DNA from: Listeria booriae
GTDB lineage: Bacteria; Bacillota; Bacilli; Lactobacillales; Listeriaceae
DNA length: 64,000 bases
Assembly (NCBI RefSeq): GCF_000766865.1
Contig: NZ_JNFA01000023.1
Location: forward strand, 294,815 to 358,814
Direction of reading: 5' to 3'
The notes under the pieces were generated by a model. That model worked only from the letters and a program-made list of their open reading frames with translations, was not told where the DNA came from and did no database searches. Positions 16,514 through 26,104 of this stretch are shown in pieces. The position numbers were made by a program, and so were the translations under genes. How positions within the stretch are numbered: position 1 is the first letter of the stretch; every line of letters begins with the position of its first letter.

Positions 16514-19500
16514 TTATTGCTCCGGTTGTACATTCTCGGTTTCTGTTCCTGCTTTTACTTTGCTGGCAATATGACCGACTGGATCTGCTTCACGAGCGCG
16601 CTTCACGGTACTGCCGATTTTTTCGATTGGCGCTGAATCGCGGACGCGTTTTGCTGTGTCGACAATTTTATCTTTTGGTCGGAATGCTTTTGTTGTTATG
16701 GGTGCTTTTTCTGTTTGAGTCGTTGTTTCTAGTTGTTTTTTGGCGATGGAGAGCATTAGTTTAATTCGGTTTAGTTGGTTGACGGAGCTTGAACCTGCGT
16801 CGTAATCGATGGACATGATATTTGCCGCTGGGTACATTTTTTTCAAGCCTTTAATCATGCCGCGGCCAGTGATATGGTTCGGTAAGCAGGCGAATGGTTG
16901 CAGGCAGGCAATGTTTGGTACGTCGCTATCCAGTAATTCAATCATTTCTCCGGTTAGGAACCAGCCTTCTCCCATTTTATTGCCGAGTGATAAGAGTTGA
17001 CTTGCTTTTTCTGCGATGACTTCGATATTTTCTGGTGCGGTAAATCGCTTGCTTGCGCGCAGAGCGTCAGACATTGGTTTGCGGTATTTGTTGATTACTG
17101 GAATGGCAATGCTATGTTTAGCGAATGATTTCACTTTGGACATGCCGAACGTATTGGCTGCAAAATGGCTGTCGTAGCAACAATATAGCAAGAAGTCTAC
17201 AAAATCTGGAACGACTGCTTCCCCGCCTTCTTCTTCAATCACGCCGACAATATCGTTATTGGCACCTGGGTGGAACTTCACTAAAATTTCACCGACAACG
17301 CCGACTTTTGGCTTGACTTCTTTTGTTAGCGGGATTTGATCAAAAGCTTCTACCATCTCACGGCAAAATTTAGCGTAAGCGGACGGGCTATAATTCGCGA
17401 GCATTTCTTTTCCTGCTTCGATGAAATGGCGGTGCAGTTTGTTCGCGCTACCTGCTACTCTTTCGTATGGGCGTGTTTTGTAAAGCATCCGGTCTAACCC
17501 GTCGCCAAGACAAAGACCCACGAGGAATCGAACGCCGACTTTTGGTGTAATTTTGAAGCCTGGTTGTTTTTCAAGACCGTTTGCGTTTAGCGAAATAACT
17601 GGGATGTGATCAAGTTCGGCTTGGCCTAGCGCTTTTTTCAACATTGAGATGTAGTTCGTTGCGCGACAACCTCCGCCTGTTTGTGTCATTAAAACGGCCA
17701 AATTATCAAGGTCATAATCCCCGTGTTTTAAGGCATCCATCATTTGACCAATTGTTAAAATCGCTGGGAAACACGCGTCGTTGTTGACGTAACGCAATCC
17801 TTCATCGACGGCACGCGGTGTTACGGCTGGTAAAACTTCCAAATTATAGCCTACTTCGCGACCTGCTGCTTCTAGTAATTCGAAATGCGTTGGTGCGAGT
17901 TGTGGCGCCAAAATTGTATAGTTCTTCTTCATTTCTTTGGTGAAAAGGACACGTGGTTTCGGAGCTGGCATCGCTGTCGGTAAAACGTTATTGCGTTCGC
18001 GTTCGTCCATCGCGGCTTTTAAGGAACGGATTCGGATTCGCGCTGCGCCTAGGTTGTTGATTTCATCGATTTTTAGGAGCGTGTAGACTTTGTTGTGACC
18101 TTCGATGATTTCTTGTACCATATCCGTTGTAATCGCGTCAAGACCGCAACCAAATGATGTGAGTTGCACGACTTCGAGATTTTTCTGTTCTGCTACGAAA
18201 CTGGCTGCGCGGTAAAGTCGGGCATGATATTTCCACTGGTTTTCCACGCGAAGTGGGTGCTTGATTTCGCCAAGATGTGATACGGAATCTTCCGTCAAGA
18301 CTGCCATGCCGTTCATTGTGATAAGTTCTGGTAAGCCATGATTTACTTCTGGATCGATATGATATGGATGTCCGCACAAGACAATGCCGCGGATTTTGTT
18401 TTTGCTAATGTATTCGAGTGCTTCTTCGCCTTTTGTTTGGATGTCTTTGCGGAATGCTTGTGCTTCTTCCATACCTGCTTTTACGGCGCTTTCCATTTCC
18501 GCAAGCGGGATTTCTGGGAATGCCTCGTGCAACCCTTTTAGCAACGCTTTTTCATTATCTAATGTCAAAAATGGCGCGATCAGAGGCACGTTTTGTTCTT
18601 CTAGCGCATCGACGTTCACGCGGATAACTTCTGGATAACCCGCGACAACAGGACAGTTGAAGTTATTCGTCGCTTCGCCGTATTCCTTATTCTCATACAC
18701 GACGGACGGATAAAAAATGCAGTCGACTTTCTTCTTAATCAAGTCCATCACATGACCGTGCGTTAATTTCGCAGGATAACAAACCGCCTCAGACGCAATC
18801 GTTTCAATGCCTTTTTCATACAGGTTCTTCGAGGATTTCATCGATAAAGTGACACGGTAACCTAAGTTCGTAAAAATCGTATGCCATAAAGGATAGTTCT
18901 CAAACACATTCAGCGCGCGCGGAATCCCAATCGTGCCGCGGGTCGCTTCGTCTTTTTTCAATGATTTATAATCAAAAACGCGTTTGTATTTATATTCAAA
19001 TAAGTTCGGTAACAAATTCTTCTTCGATTCGACACGTTCCCCGCGTTCACAACGGTTCCCACTGACAAACTTGCGGTCATCACCAAATCTCGTAATCGTT
19101 AATTGACAGGAATTGCTGCATAAATTACAGCGTGATTGCGACGTTTCAGCTTGAAACTCGCGTAATTTCTCCAAAACGAGTAATTGGCTAACTTCTCCTG
19201 TTTCGTAGTTTTCTTTGGCGATTAGCGCTGCGCCATACGCCCCCATCATTCCTGCGATGTCGGGACGGACAACTTCACGCCCTGTTAGCAATTCAAATGC
19301 GCGTAAAACCGCTTCATTATAAAATGTGCCGCCTTGAACAATCACCTTTTCGCCGATATCTTTTGGACTGCGTAACTTGATGACTTTTTGTAATGCGTTT
19401 TTGACAACAGAATAGGCTAGACCTGCGGACAAGTCTTCCATTGATACGCCTTCTTTTTGCACCTGTTTCACTTTTGAATTCATGAAAACGGTACAGCGTG

Positions 19501-20938
19501 AGCCTAAGTCAACTGGTTCTCTTGCCTGGAGCGCTTTGTCTGCAAATTCTTGAATGGTCACACCTAGCGTTTGCGCGAATGTTTCTAGGAACGAGCCACA
19601 GCCCGCCGAGCATGCCTCGTTTAGCATTAAACTGTCTAACGCTTTATTTTTGATTTTCATACATTTCATATCTTGTCCGCCGATGTCCAAAATAAAATCC
19701 ACATCCGGCAGAAATTCGCGAGCTGCCCGATAATGCGCCACGGTCTCAATTTCACCAACATCGATTTTCAGCGCCGCCTTAATTAGCGACTCGCCGTAGC
19801 CCGTAATCCCCGACTGTCTAATTTTCACCGTTTCTGGCAAAATTTCATACAGATGACTCGTCGCATCAATTACCGACTGCAACGGATTTCCTTTATTGCT
19901 ATCATAAAAAGAGTACAAAATCTCATTATCTTTCCCCATCAAAACAAGCTTTGTCGTCGTGGAACCCGCATCGATACCTAAATAAACATCGCCTTCATAA
20001 CTCGCCAAATCACCACGAGGCGCTTTCATTTGATTGTGCCGCTCGCGAAAAGCCGCCAAATCTTCCGCACGCGTAAATAGAGCTGGCAAAATTTCTGTAT
20101 CTGTCGCCATACTCGAAAAATCCAAATCACGAAGTCGCGTAATAATATCTTCTATCGCAAACGCTTCGTCTTTCCAACCATTATAAGCCGTTCCAAGCGC
20201 GATAAAATACTCCGCATTTAGCGGTGCAATAATATCGGAATCTTTCATTTTCAACGTCTCTGTAAAACGATACCGCAACTGATCTAAAAACGTCAGCGGT
20301 CCGCCTAAAAACGCGACTTTCCCACGAATCGGGCGACCACAAGCCAAACCACTAATCGTCTGCGTCACCACACTTTGAAAAATCGAAGCCGCAATATCTT
20401 CTTTTCGCGCGCCTTCATTCAATAACGGCTGCACATCTGTTTTCGCAAATACACCACAACGCGAAGCAATCGGATAAATCGTCTCAGCGCCTTTTGCCAA
20501 GTCATTTAAGCCGTTCGGGTCTGTCTGTAACAACGAAGCGATTTGGTCAATAAACGCACCTGTCCCACCAGCACACGCATTGTTCATCCGTTGTTCGATG
20601 CCACCTGAGAAATAAATGATTTTCGCATCTTCCCCGCCAAGCTCAATCACCACGTCCGTTTCAGGAATAACCTGCTCCACCGCTTCCGTACACGCAATAA
20701 CCTCCTGAATAAACGGCACCTGCAAAAATTTCGCAATCGCAAGTCCCGAAGAACCCGTGATTTTAAACGTCATTTCAGTTTCCCCGCACGTCTCTTGCAA
20801 ATCACGCATAATGGCTAAAGTGACCGATTTAATATCCGAAAAATGTCGCCGATACGTCTGGAATACGATTTTCCCCGTCTCATCCATCGCTACCGTCTTC
20901 GCCGTCGTTGATCCCACATCTAATCCTACATGAATCAT
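16514..20938 (-). CDS. Giant 2-hydroxyacyl-CoA dehydratase activator-like protein (BadF/BadG plus DUF2229)
   Basis: 1474 residues. Two ASKHA ATPase domains of the HgdC/BadF type stand in tandem: the first has LDVGSTTAK at 7-15 and the cluster cysteine C122 in NACAGGTGAF; the second has IDAGSTTTK at about 322-330 and C443 in NEACSAGCGSF. A cysteine group CNLCSNSC (604-611) opens the DUF2229 region, and the C-terminal third resembles the dehydratase beta subunit (TQTGGGCRATNY). A lysine/alanine-rich tail of ~70 residues follows. ATG 20938 is preferred over one 12 codons upstream because AAAGGGGA precedes it. Known relatives reduce a [4Fe-4S] partner by ATP-driven electron transfer; the substrate here is unknown and no separate dehydratase genes are adjacent. 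Confidence 0.88.
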   Translation of the reverse strand: MIHVGLDVGSTTAKTVAMDETGKIVFQTYRRHFSDIKSVTLAIMRDLQETCGETEMTFKITGSSGLAIAKFLQVPFIQEVIACTEAVEQVIPETDVVIELGGEDAKIIYFSGGIEQRMNNACAGGTGAFIDQIASLLQTDPNGLNDLAKGAETIYPIASRCGVFAKTDVQPLLNEGARKEDIAASIFQSVVTQTISGLACGRPIRGKVAFLGGPLTFLDQLRYRFTETLKMKDSDIIAPLNAEYFIALGTAYNGWKDEAFAIEDIITRLRDLDFSSMATDTEILPALFTRAEDLAAFRERHNQMKAPRGDLASYEGDVYLGIDAGSTTTKLVLMGKDNEILYSFYDSNKGNPLQSVIDATSHLYEILPETVKIRQSGITGYGESLIKAALKIDVGEIETVAHYRAAREFLPDVDFILDIGGQDMKCMKIKNKALDSLMLNEACSAGCGSFLETFAQTLGVTIQEFADKALQAREPVDLGSRCTVFMNSKVKQVQKEGVSMEDLSAGLAYSVVKNALQKVIKLRSPKDIGEKVIVQGGTFYNEAVLRAFELLTGREVVRPDIAGMMGAYGAALIAKENYETGEVSQLLVLEKLREFQAETSQSRCNLCSNSCQLTITRFGDDRKFVSGNRCERGERVESKKNLLPNLFEYKYKRVFDYKSLKKDEATRGTIGIPRALNVFENYPLWHTIFTNLGYRVTLSMKSSKNLYEKGIETIASEAVCYPAKLTHGHVMDLIKKKVDCIFYPSVVYENKEYGEATNNFNCPVVAGYPEVIRVNVDALEEQNVPLIAPFLTLDNEKALLKGLHEAFPEIPLAEMESAVKAGMEEAQAFRKDIQTKGEEALEYISKNKIRGIVLCGHPYHIDPEVNHGLPELITMNGMAVLTEDSVSHLGEIKHPLRVENQWKYHARLYRAASFVAEQKNLEVVQLTSFGCGLDAITTDMVQEIIEGHNKVYTLLKIDEINNLGAARIRIRSLKAAMDERERNNVLPTAMPAPKPRVLFTKEMKKNYTILAPQLAPTHFELLEAAGREVGYNLEVLPAVTPRAVDEGLRYVNNDACFPAILTIGQMMDALKHGDYDLDNLAVLMTQTGGGCRATNYISMLKKALGQAELDHIPVISLNANGLEKQPGFKITPKVGVRFLVGLCLGDGLDRMLYKTRPYERVAGSANKLHRHFIEAGKEMLANYSPSAYAKFCREMVEAFDQIPLTKEVKPKVGVVGEILVKFHPGANNDIVGVIEEEGGEAVVPDFVDFLLYCCYDSHFAANTFGMSKVKSFAKHSIAIPVINKYRKPMSDALRASKRFTAPENIEVIAEKASQLLSLGNKMGEGWFLTGEMIELLDSDVPNIACLQPFACLPNHITGRGMIKGLKKMYPAANIMSIDYDAGSSSVNQLNRIKLMLSIAKKQLETTTQTEKAPITTKAFRPKDKIVDTAKRVRDSAPIEKIGSTVKRAREADPVGHIASKVKAGTETENVQPEQ

Positions 20939-21081
20939 AATTCTGTCATCCCCTTTTCTAGTATAAATGCTCATAAAATCACAATGATTAGCGCAAAAAA
21001 TGAGTGATTACTCACTTTAAAAATATAAAAAGGTATCTATATACAGCTCATTCTACACACTTCCATTTAAAAAGTAAAGTA

Positions 21082-21119
21082 AAAACTAGGCATCTGCGCA
21101 CCGGCAAACACCTAGTTTC
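21082..21119 (-). terminator. Terminator after the azoreductase gene
   Basis: Arms AAACTAGG and CCTAGTTT on the minus strand with an internal CCGG-containing stem and a T5 run, 9 bp after the azoR stop. Confidence 0.75.
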
Positions 21120-21127
21120 TATCGTGC

Positions 21128-21766
21128 TTATTTCAACAAACTAATGCGGCGAATACTCTCTTCTGTCGCAGCATTTAAAATCTCATCTTTGCGCGTTGGA
21201 TCATAATCCACACCTTCTACAAAAACACTCGGCAATGTTTCGATACCAATAAAATTCAAAATCGTATTGATATAAGGCTCGCCGTGCGTTTCCAAATCTG
21301 ATTCACCAGTGGAATAAACCCCACCACTTCCGTGAATTTGCAAGGCTTTCTTACCTTTTAATAAGCCTTCTGGACCTGTTTCTGTATAGCGGAACGTCTT
21401 ACCTGCAACAACTACTGTATCAAAATATGCTTTTAACATCGGTGGAATACCTAAATTCCAAAGCGGTGACACGATAACATACTTGTCCGCGTCGATAAAT
21501 TGCTGTGTCAACGCGTCGAATTGCGTCAATTTCTGCTGCATTTCAGGGTCTAAATCGGTGAATGCTTTTCCTTCACGCAGTGCATTTCCAGCCGCCATAA
21601 ACGCACCGTCAATCATCGGAATGTCGTGCGTATATACGTCGATGCGCTCCACAACATCATTTGGATTTTCTTCTTGATATTTCTCTAAAAAGGCAGTTGC
21701 CACAACCATGCTTCGCGATACATCATCAGGAAGTGGTGACGCTTTAATAAATAGTAATTTTGCCAC
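21128..21766 (-). CDS. azoR: FMN-dependent NADH azoreductase
   Basis: 212 residues, flavodoxin-like fold. SPLPDDVSRSM binds FMN phosphate, PLWNLGIPPMLKAYFD is the isoalloxazine-contacting loop and HGSGGVYS a second flavin contact. Family enzymes reduce quinones and azo compounds by two electrons. The GTG at 21766 has GGAG 9 nt upstream; the longer frame starts five codons earlier without a site. B. subtilis AzoR1/AzoR2 are induced by quinones; the shared motif upstream of this gene supports similar control. Confidence 0.93.
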   Translation of the reverse strand: MAKLLFIKASPLPDDVSRSMVVATAFLEKYQEENPNDVVERIDVYTHDIPMIDGAFMAAGNALREGKAFTDLDPEMQQKLTQFDALTQQFIDADKYVIVSPLWNLGIPPMLKAYFDTVVVAGKTFRYTETGPEGLLKGKKALQIHGSGGVYSTGESDLETHGEPYINTILNFIGIETLPSVFVEGVDYDPTRKDEILNAATEESIRRISLLK

Positions 21767-21807
21767 TAGATTCAACTCCAATTTCTACTTTAAATATGTT
21801 CCTCCTT

Positions 21808-21860
21808 ATTTTATCCCAGTTCGACTATGCTCGTCAATGTACAAAGCGACAAAAAGTAAG
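21808..21860 (-). promoter_or_regulatory. azoR promoter with Mhq-type motif
   Basis: On the minus strand TTGACG (21832-21837) and TAAAAT (21808-21813) are spaced 18 bp. CTTACTTTTTGTCGC (21846-21860) lies 8 bp upstream of the -35 and matches 12 of 15 bases of the palindrome found before the Mhq operon, where the motif is 9 bp upstream of the -35. Confidence 0.5.
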
Positions 21861-21864
21861 GCAA

Positions 21865-21892
21865 TTGACAAATAAAATTCGCGTGCTAAAAT
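21865..21892 (+). promoter_or_regulatory. manR promoter
   Basis: TTGACA (21865-21870) and TAAAAT (21887-21892) are spaced 16 bp, a good sigma-A promoter for the regulator gene. Confidence 0.65.
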
Positions 21893-21959
21893 GGATACAG
21901 AACATCGCTAGTGTATTAATACACTATTTTTTCTACAAAATAAAATCGGAGGCAATGTC

Positions 21960-24770
21960 ATGAAGCGGATTGAGCGTATTTATCACTATGTCCAGCAGCA
22001 AAACCACGATAACTTAAAGCAACAACTCGAACAAAACCAAGGTATCACAGCCACGGAAATCTCTGAAGCGCTGTCTATTTTACGAAATAATGTCAGTATG
22101 GAACTAAATGAACTGCATCGCCAAGGGAAAATTATTAAGATCACCGGTCGACCCGTGCGTTATTTTGACCGCCATTCTATAGAAGCAAAAATCGAAAACC
22201 TCCTTGCAGATGACGAACTGGAATACGATAATTGCCAAGCCTTACTTGAAAAATTCTCAGAAAACACCGTCGCAAGAAGCCCATTCGATGATTTAATTGG
22301 CTCTGATGCTAGTCTTAGAACACAAGTCGAGCAAGCCAAAGCCGCCGTCCTTTACCCTCCAAATGGATTGCATACACTCATTGTTGGACAAACTGGTGTC
22401 GGAAAAACACTTTTTGCAAATTTGATGTATCGTTATTCACAACACGCCGAGCGTTTGGGCGCTGAATCCCCATTCATTATTTTTAACTGTGCCGATTACT
22501 ATAATAACCCGCAGCTTTTGATGTCACACATTTTTGGACATATGAAAGGTGCTTTTACGGGTGCTGAGAACGAAAAAGAAGGCCTCGTCGAAAAAGCAAA
22601 TGGCGGCATTTTATTCTTAGATGAAATTCATCGTCTCCCGCCAGAAGGTCAAGAAATGATTTTCTACTTGATGGATACGGGAACGTTTAACAAACTTGGC
22701 GAAACAGATCGACGTCGCAAATCCAATGTCTTAATTATTGGCGCTACGACCGAAGATCCCGAATCCTCTTTATTACGCACCTTTGTCCGGCGGATTCCAA
22801 TCGTTATCTCCCTACCAAGTCTCGAAGAACGAACACCGAAAGAACGCGTAGACTTATTGAAAAACCTGCTTTCTAATGAAGCTCACCGGATTAGTAAGCC
22901 ACTTCGCATTGAAGATGAAGCTGCTAAAGCCTTGATTGGCAACACTACGTTTGGTAATATCGGTCAGCTAAAATCAAATATCCAACTTGTTTGTGCGCAA
23001 GGTTTTCTCAATAGTTTTGATACAAATGAAGAAATTCTGATTGAGTTTAAGAAACTGCCGATGAATATTAAGGATGGGTATTTCCATTTTAGTGGTCGGC
23101 GTAAAGAACTACAAGAAATTTCTAAATATCTCGATCCCTACACAGTAATTATGCCAGAACGCGGCAAACAGCTCATCAATTCCGATGAATATGAGCCCGA
23201 TTTCAACCTCTACAAAATCATGGAAGACAAAGCTTCTATTTTGATGGATCAAGGCGTGGAAAACGAAGATATTAAGAAGTTCATCACAATGGATATCGAT
23301 GTCCACCTCAACAGCTTCTATGCCAAATTCAAAAACACGATTCATGACCGCGAAAATATTTTGAAAATCGTCAATGAAGATATTTTGAATTTCACAGAAG
23401 ACATTCAAGTCAAAATTGAGCGCCAGCTTGGGAAGAAGTTAAACGAACGTTTCCTACTTGCTTTTAGCCTCCATCTGACATCCTTTTTAAAACGCGCGCG
23501 CAGCAACAAACCGCTAAAATACACCAATATTGAAAATGTCGTCAACGATAAGCCGGAAAGTTATGCGATTGCGTTAGAAATGAAGAAAGAAATCGAATCC
23601 GAGTTTCACATTCGCGTACCTAATATGGAAGTGCTGTATTTAACACTGCTCATCAGCTCGCTACTCAAAGACCAAGAAGAAAATCGTGTGGCCATTCTTG
23701 TTGCAACACACGGAAATAGTACCGCTTCAAGCATCGTCAATGTCGCTAAAAAACTCCTCGGCGAAGGCCTGGTGGATAGCATCGACATGCCGCTTGACCT
23801 CAGTCCGAAAGTCGTTCTAGACAAAATTACACAGCGCGCACGCGAACTCGACATGGGGCGTGGTGTCCTGTTACTTGTTGATATGGGTTCACTCACAAGT
23901 TTTGGCTCGGTAATTACGGAACGAACTGGCATCCCGGTCCGCACGCTTGACATGGTTTCCACCGCTACCGTAATCGAAGCCGTCCGCAAATCAAATATTT
24001 TAGACATGGATCTAGATAGCATTTACGATTCGCTAAAAGATTTTCGCGGGTATGGTGGTTACGATTCTGAATCAAGCACACTTACAGGTGATAAAGCGCA
24101 TGCCATCGTCACCATTTGTGCGACCGGTGAAGGTACCGCTGAGAAATTACAAGCCTTCATTCAGCGTATCCTAGACACGATTACAACCGATAACATCAAA
24201 GTCATCCCTCTTGGCGTTCACGAGGCAGCCGGAAAAATCGAGCAACTTCAAGAAGAATACGATATTCTCATGATTGTCGGCATCCACGATCCAAAAGTGC
24301 AAATCCCGTTCATTCCAATCGAGCGCCTATTTGCCCAAGACGGTGAAGAACAAATCATCCAGCTCGTCAGACAACGCGACATTTTCATCAAAAAAAGCGA
24401 AACCAATTGGATCGCCCGCGAAGTCATCGAAGACAGTCTCAGCGAATTTCTCACATATCTCAACCCGAAAAAAATCATTCCAGTCTTATTAAAATTCGCC
24501 GCTTCCCTGGAAAAAGAATTAAATATGACGATGGAAAATACACAAAAAATCAACCTATTAATCCACATCGGTTGTGCCATCGAACGCATGGTTGTCAAAG
24601 ACGGTTTAGCTTATCATGACCCGTCAGAGGCAATCGTTCAGACACCTATTTTTAAAGCTATTGAGCAAACAAATCGGGAATGTTTAAGCCCGATGAAACT
24701 TTCGCTAACACTTGATGAACAGCTCTATATATACGATATTTTAACGAAGACACACCAGTTAACAACATAA
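21960..24770 (+). CDS. manR: ManR, sigma-54-dependent PTS operon activator (LevR type)
   Basis: 936 residues. N-terminal winged helix, then an AAA+ domain with Walker A GQTGVGKT (143-150), the sigma-54 contact GAFTGA (197-202) and Walker B FLDEIHR (219-225). Two PTS regulation domains flank EIIA-Man-like (VATHGNSTASS) and EIIB-like (TICATGEGT) modules; PRD2 holds HIGCAIERMV near the C-terminus. In L. monocytogenes ManR drives the major glucose/mannose permease mptACD from a -24/-12 promoter and its activity is set by phosphorylation. GGAGG lies 7 nt before the ATG. Confidence 0.95.
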   Translation: MKRIERIYHYVQQQNHDNLKQQLEQNQGITATEISEALSILRNNVSMELNELHRQGKIIKITGRPVRYFDRHSIEAKIENLLADDELEYDNCQALLEKFSENTVARSPFDDLIGSDASLRTQVEQAKAAVLYPPNGLHTLIVGQTGVGKTLFANLMYRYSQHAERLGAESPFIIFNCADYYNNPQLLMSHIFGHMKGAFTGAENEKEGLVEKANGGILFLDEIHRLPPEGQEMIFYLMDTGTFNKLGETDRRRKSNVLIIGATTEDPESSLLRTFVRRIPIVISLPSLEERTPKERVDLLKNLLSNEAHRISKPLRIEDEAAKALIGNTTFGNIGQLKSNIQLVCAQGFLNSFDTNEEILIEFKKLPMNIKDGYFHFSGRRKELQEISKYLDPYTVIMPERGKQLINSDEYEPDFNLYKIMEDKASILMDQGVENEDIKKFITMDIDVHLNSFYAKFKNTIHDRENILKIVNEDILNFTEDIQVKIERQLGKKLNERFLLAFSLHLTSFLKRARSNKPLKYTNIENVVNDKPESYAIALEMKKEIESEFHIRVPNMEVLYLTLLISSLLKDQEENRVAILVATHGNSTASSIVNVAKKLLGEGLVDSIDMPLDLSPKVVLDKITQRARELDMGRGVLLLVDMGSLTSFGSVITERTGIPVRTLDMVSTATVIEAVRKSNILDMDLDSIYDSLKDFRGYGGYDSESSTLTGDKAHAIVTICATGEGTAEKLQAFIQRILDTITTDNIKVIPLGVHEAAGKIEQLQEEYDILMIVGIHDPKVQIPFIPIERLFAQDGEEQIIQLVRQRDIFIKKSETNWIAREVIEDSLSEFLTYLNPKKIIPVLLKFAASLEKELNMTMENTQKINLLIHIGCAIERMVVKDGLAYHDPSEAIVQTPIFKAIEQTNRECLSPMKLSLTLDEQLYIYDILTKTHQLTT

Positions 24771-24782
24771 TTTAGAAATTAT

Positions 24783-24825
24783 TGCGCGGCATTGCTACTT
24801 ATTAGGATGCCGCGCAGTTTTTTTT
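24783..24825 (+). terminator. Terminator after manR
   Basis: Arms TGCGCGGCAT and ATGCCGCGCA with a 14-base loop, followed by T8. It separates manR from the PTS operon. Confidence 0.9.
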
Positions 24826-25047
24826 ACGTTTTTTGTTTTTAAGCTTTCAGATTAGGGTAATGAACATTGTATGTACGAAAGTTGATATTCTAATGGCCTA
24901 GCTAGCGTATTAGATATAAATTTAACTGTATCATGTTCATTCGCGCATATTTTTTTCAGGATACCATACCTTTACATAAGCCCTTACAAATTTGGAGTAA
25001 CAGACCTGGTAAGTGTATCCTAATAAAGAGAAAAAGGAGGAATTAAT

Positions 25048-25470
25048 ATGCCAGTAGGTATCATTATTGGAACGCACGGCGAATCAGCGCGTGAATTGCT
25101 TAAATCGACAGAAATGATTATCGGTAAGCAAGACAATGTGGAATTCATTACGTTTGTTCCAGGAGAGAACACAGATACATTAATTCAGAAATTCACCGAG
25201 AAATTAAACGCCATTGATGCTTCTGATGGAGTTCTTTTTATGGTTGACTTATTTGGCGGTAGCCCGTACAATGCAGCTAGTCAGATCGCACTACCACAAG
25301 AAAAAATGGATGTCATCACAGGAGTTAACATTCCAATGTTACTGGAAACGTTATCCATGCGTGCCGTCAGTGGTTTCGACGACTTACTTAACACAGCTCT
25401 TACCGCTGGAAGTACCGGAGTAAAATCACTAAAACAATCACTAAAAGATGTCGAGGAGGATGATTTATAA
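25048..25470 (+). CDS. mpoA: Mannose-family PTS component EIIA
   Basis: 140 residues, soluble EIIA of the mannose PTS family, with the phosphorylated histidine H10 in IIGTHGES. First gene of an AB-C-D operon directly after manR, the arrangement of L. monocytogenes mpoABCD. AAAGGAGG lies before the ATG. The stop TAA overlaps the EIIB start (TAATG). In L. monocytogenes Mpo is thought to act mainly as a glucose sensor that controls ManR rather than as the main importer. Confidence 0.9.
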   Translation: MPVGIIIGTHGESARELLKSTEMIIGKQDNVEFITFVPGENTDTLIQKFTEKLNAIDASDGVLFMVDLFGGSPYNAASQIALPQEKMDVITGVNIPMLLETLSMRAVSGFDDLLNTALTAGSTGVKSLKQSLKDVEEDDL

Positions 25471-25958
25471 TGGATATTCGTTTAGCAAGAATCGATGACC
25501 GCCTAATTCACGGTCAAGTAGCAACAGTTTGGACAAAAGAAACAAAGGTGGAACGTATCATTGTATGTAATGATGACGTTGCCAAAGATGAAATTCGTAG
25601 TACCCTATTAAAACAAGTTGCCCCACCAGGCGTTAAATCAAGCGTCGTTGATGTAGAAAAAGCAATCCGCGTATACAACAACCCGAAATATGAAACAACA
25701 CCGGCAATGCTTCTTTTCACAAACCCAACAGATGTACTTCGCATGGTTGAAGCTGGTGTTCCAATTAAAACCGTTAACATTGGCGGTATGGCCTATCGTG
25801 AAGGTCGCACACAAATCACAAATGCCGTCTCTGTAGGACCAGAAGATGTCACAGCATTCCGTGCACTAAACGACAAAGGAATCGAACTTGAAATCCGCAA
25901 AGTTGCTGCGGACAGTAAAGTTATGATGATTCCATTACTAGACAAAGAAAACATGTAA
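25470..25958 (+). CDS. mpoB: Mannose-family PTS component EIIB
   Basis: 162 residues. The phosphorylated histidine is H14 in DDRLIHGQV, the hallmark of EIIB-Man. It accepts phosphate from EIIA and passes it to the sugar bound by EIIC/EIID. The start overlaps the EIIA stop by one base. Separate EIIA and EIIB polypeptides distinguish this system from fused ManX-type proteins. Confidence 0.92.
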   Translation: MDIRLARIDDRLIHGQVATVWTKETKVERIIVCNDDVAKDEIRSTLLKQVAPPGVKSSVVDVEKAIRVYNNPKYETTPAMLLFTNPTDVLRMVEAGVPIKTVNIGGMAYREGRTQITNAVSVGPEDVTAFRALNDKGIELEIRKVAADSKVMMIPLLDKENM

Positions 25959-26104
25959 TTTTTGGGATAAGATGTAGGTGTATACAACTTGCATCTTGAA
26001 CGTCCCTACTTTTTGGGGATGGTTTTCCATTAAAAATAATTACATCATTTCTTTTCAGCCATTATTCATTTGTTTCGTAAAGAAAAATTGGGAGGGAATT
26101 TTAT
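25959..26104 (+). other. Intercistronic region of the mpo operon
   Basis: 146 bp between EIIB and EIIC. It holds a small hairpin (AAGATG 25969-25974 with CATCTT 25992-25997) and a CCC/GGGG hairpin near 26002-26018 without a long T run, so probably an RNA processing or stabilising site rather than a terminator. GGGAGG precedes the EIIC start. Confidence 0.35.

Noticed and set aside
24894..24908. TGGCCTAGCTAGC as a sigma-54 promoter for mpo
   Set aside because: GG and GC are 8 bp apart instead of 10, and the conserved TTGC part is missing.
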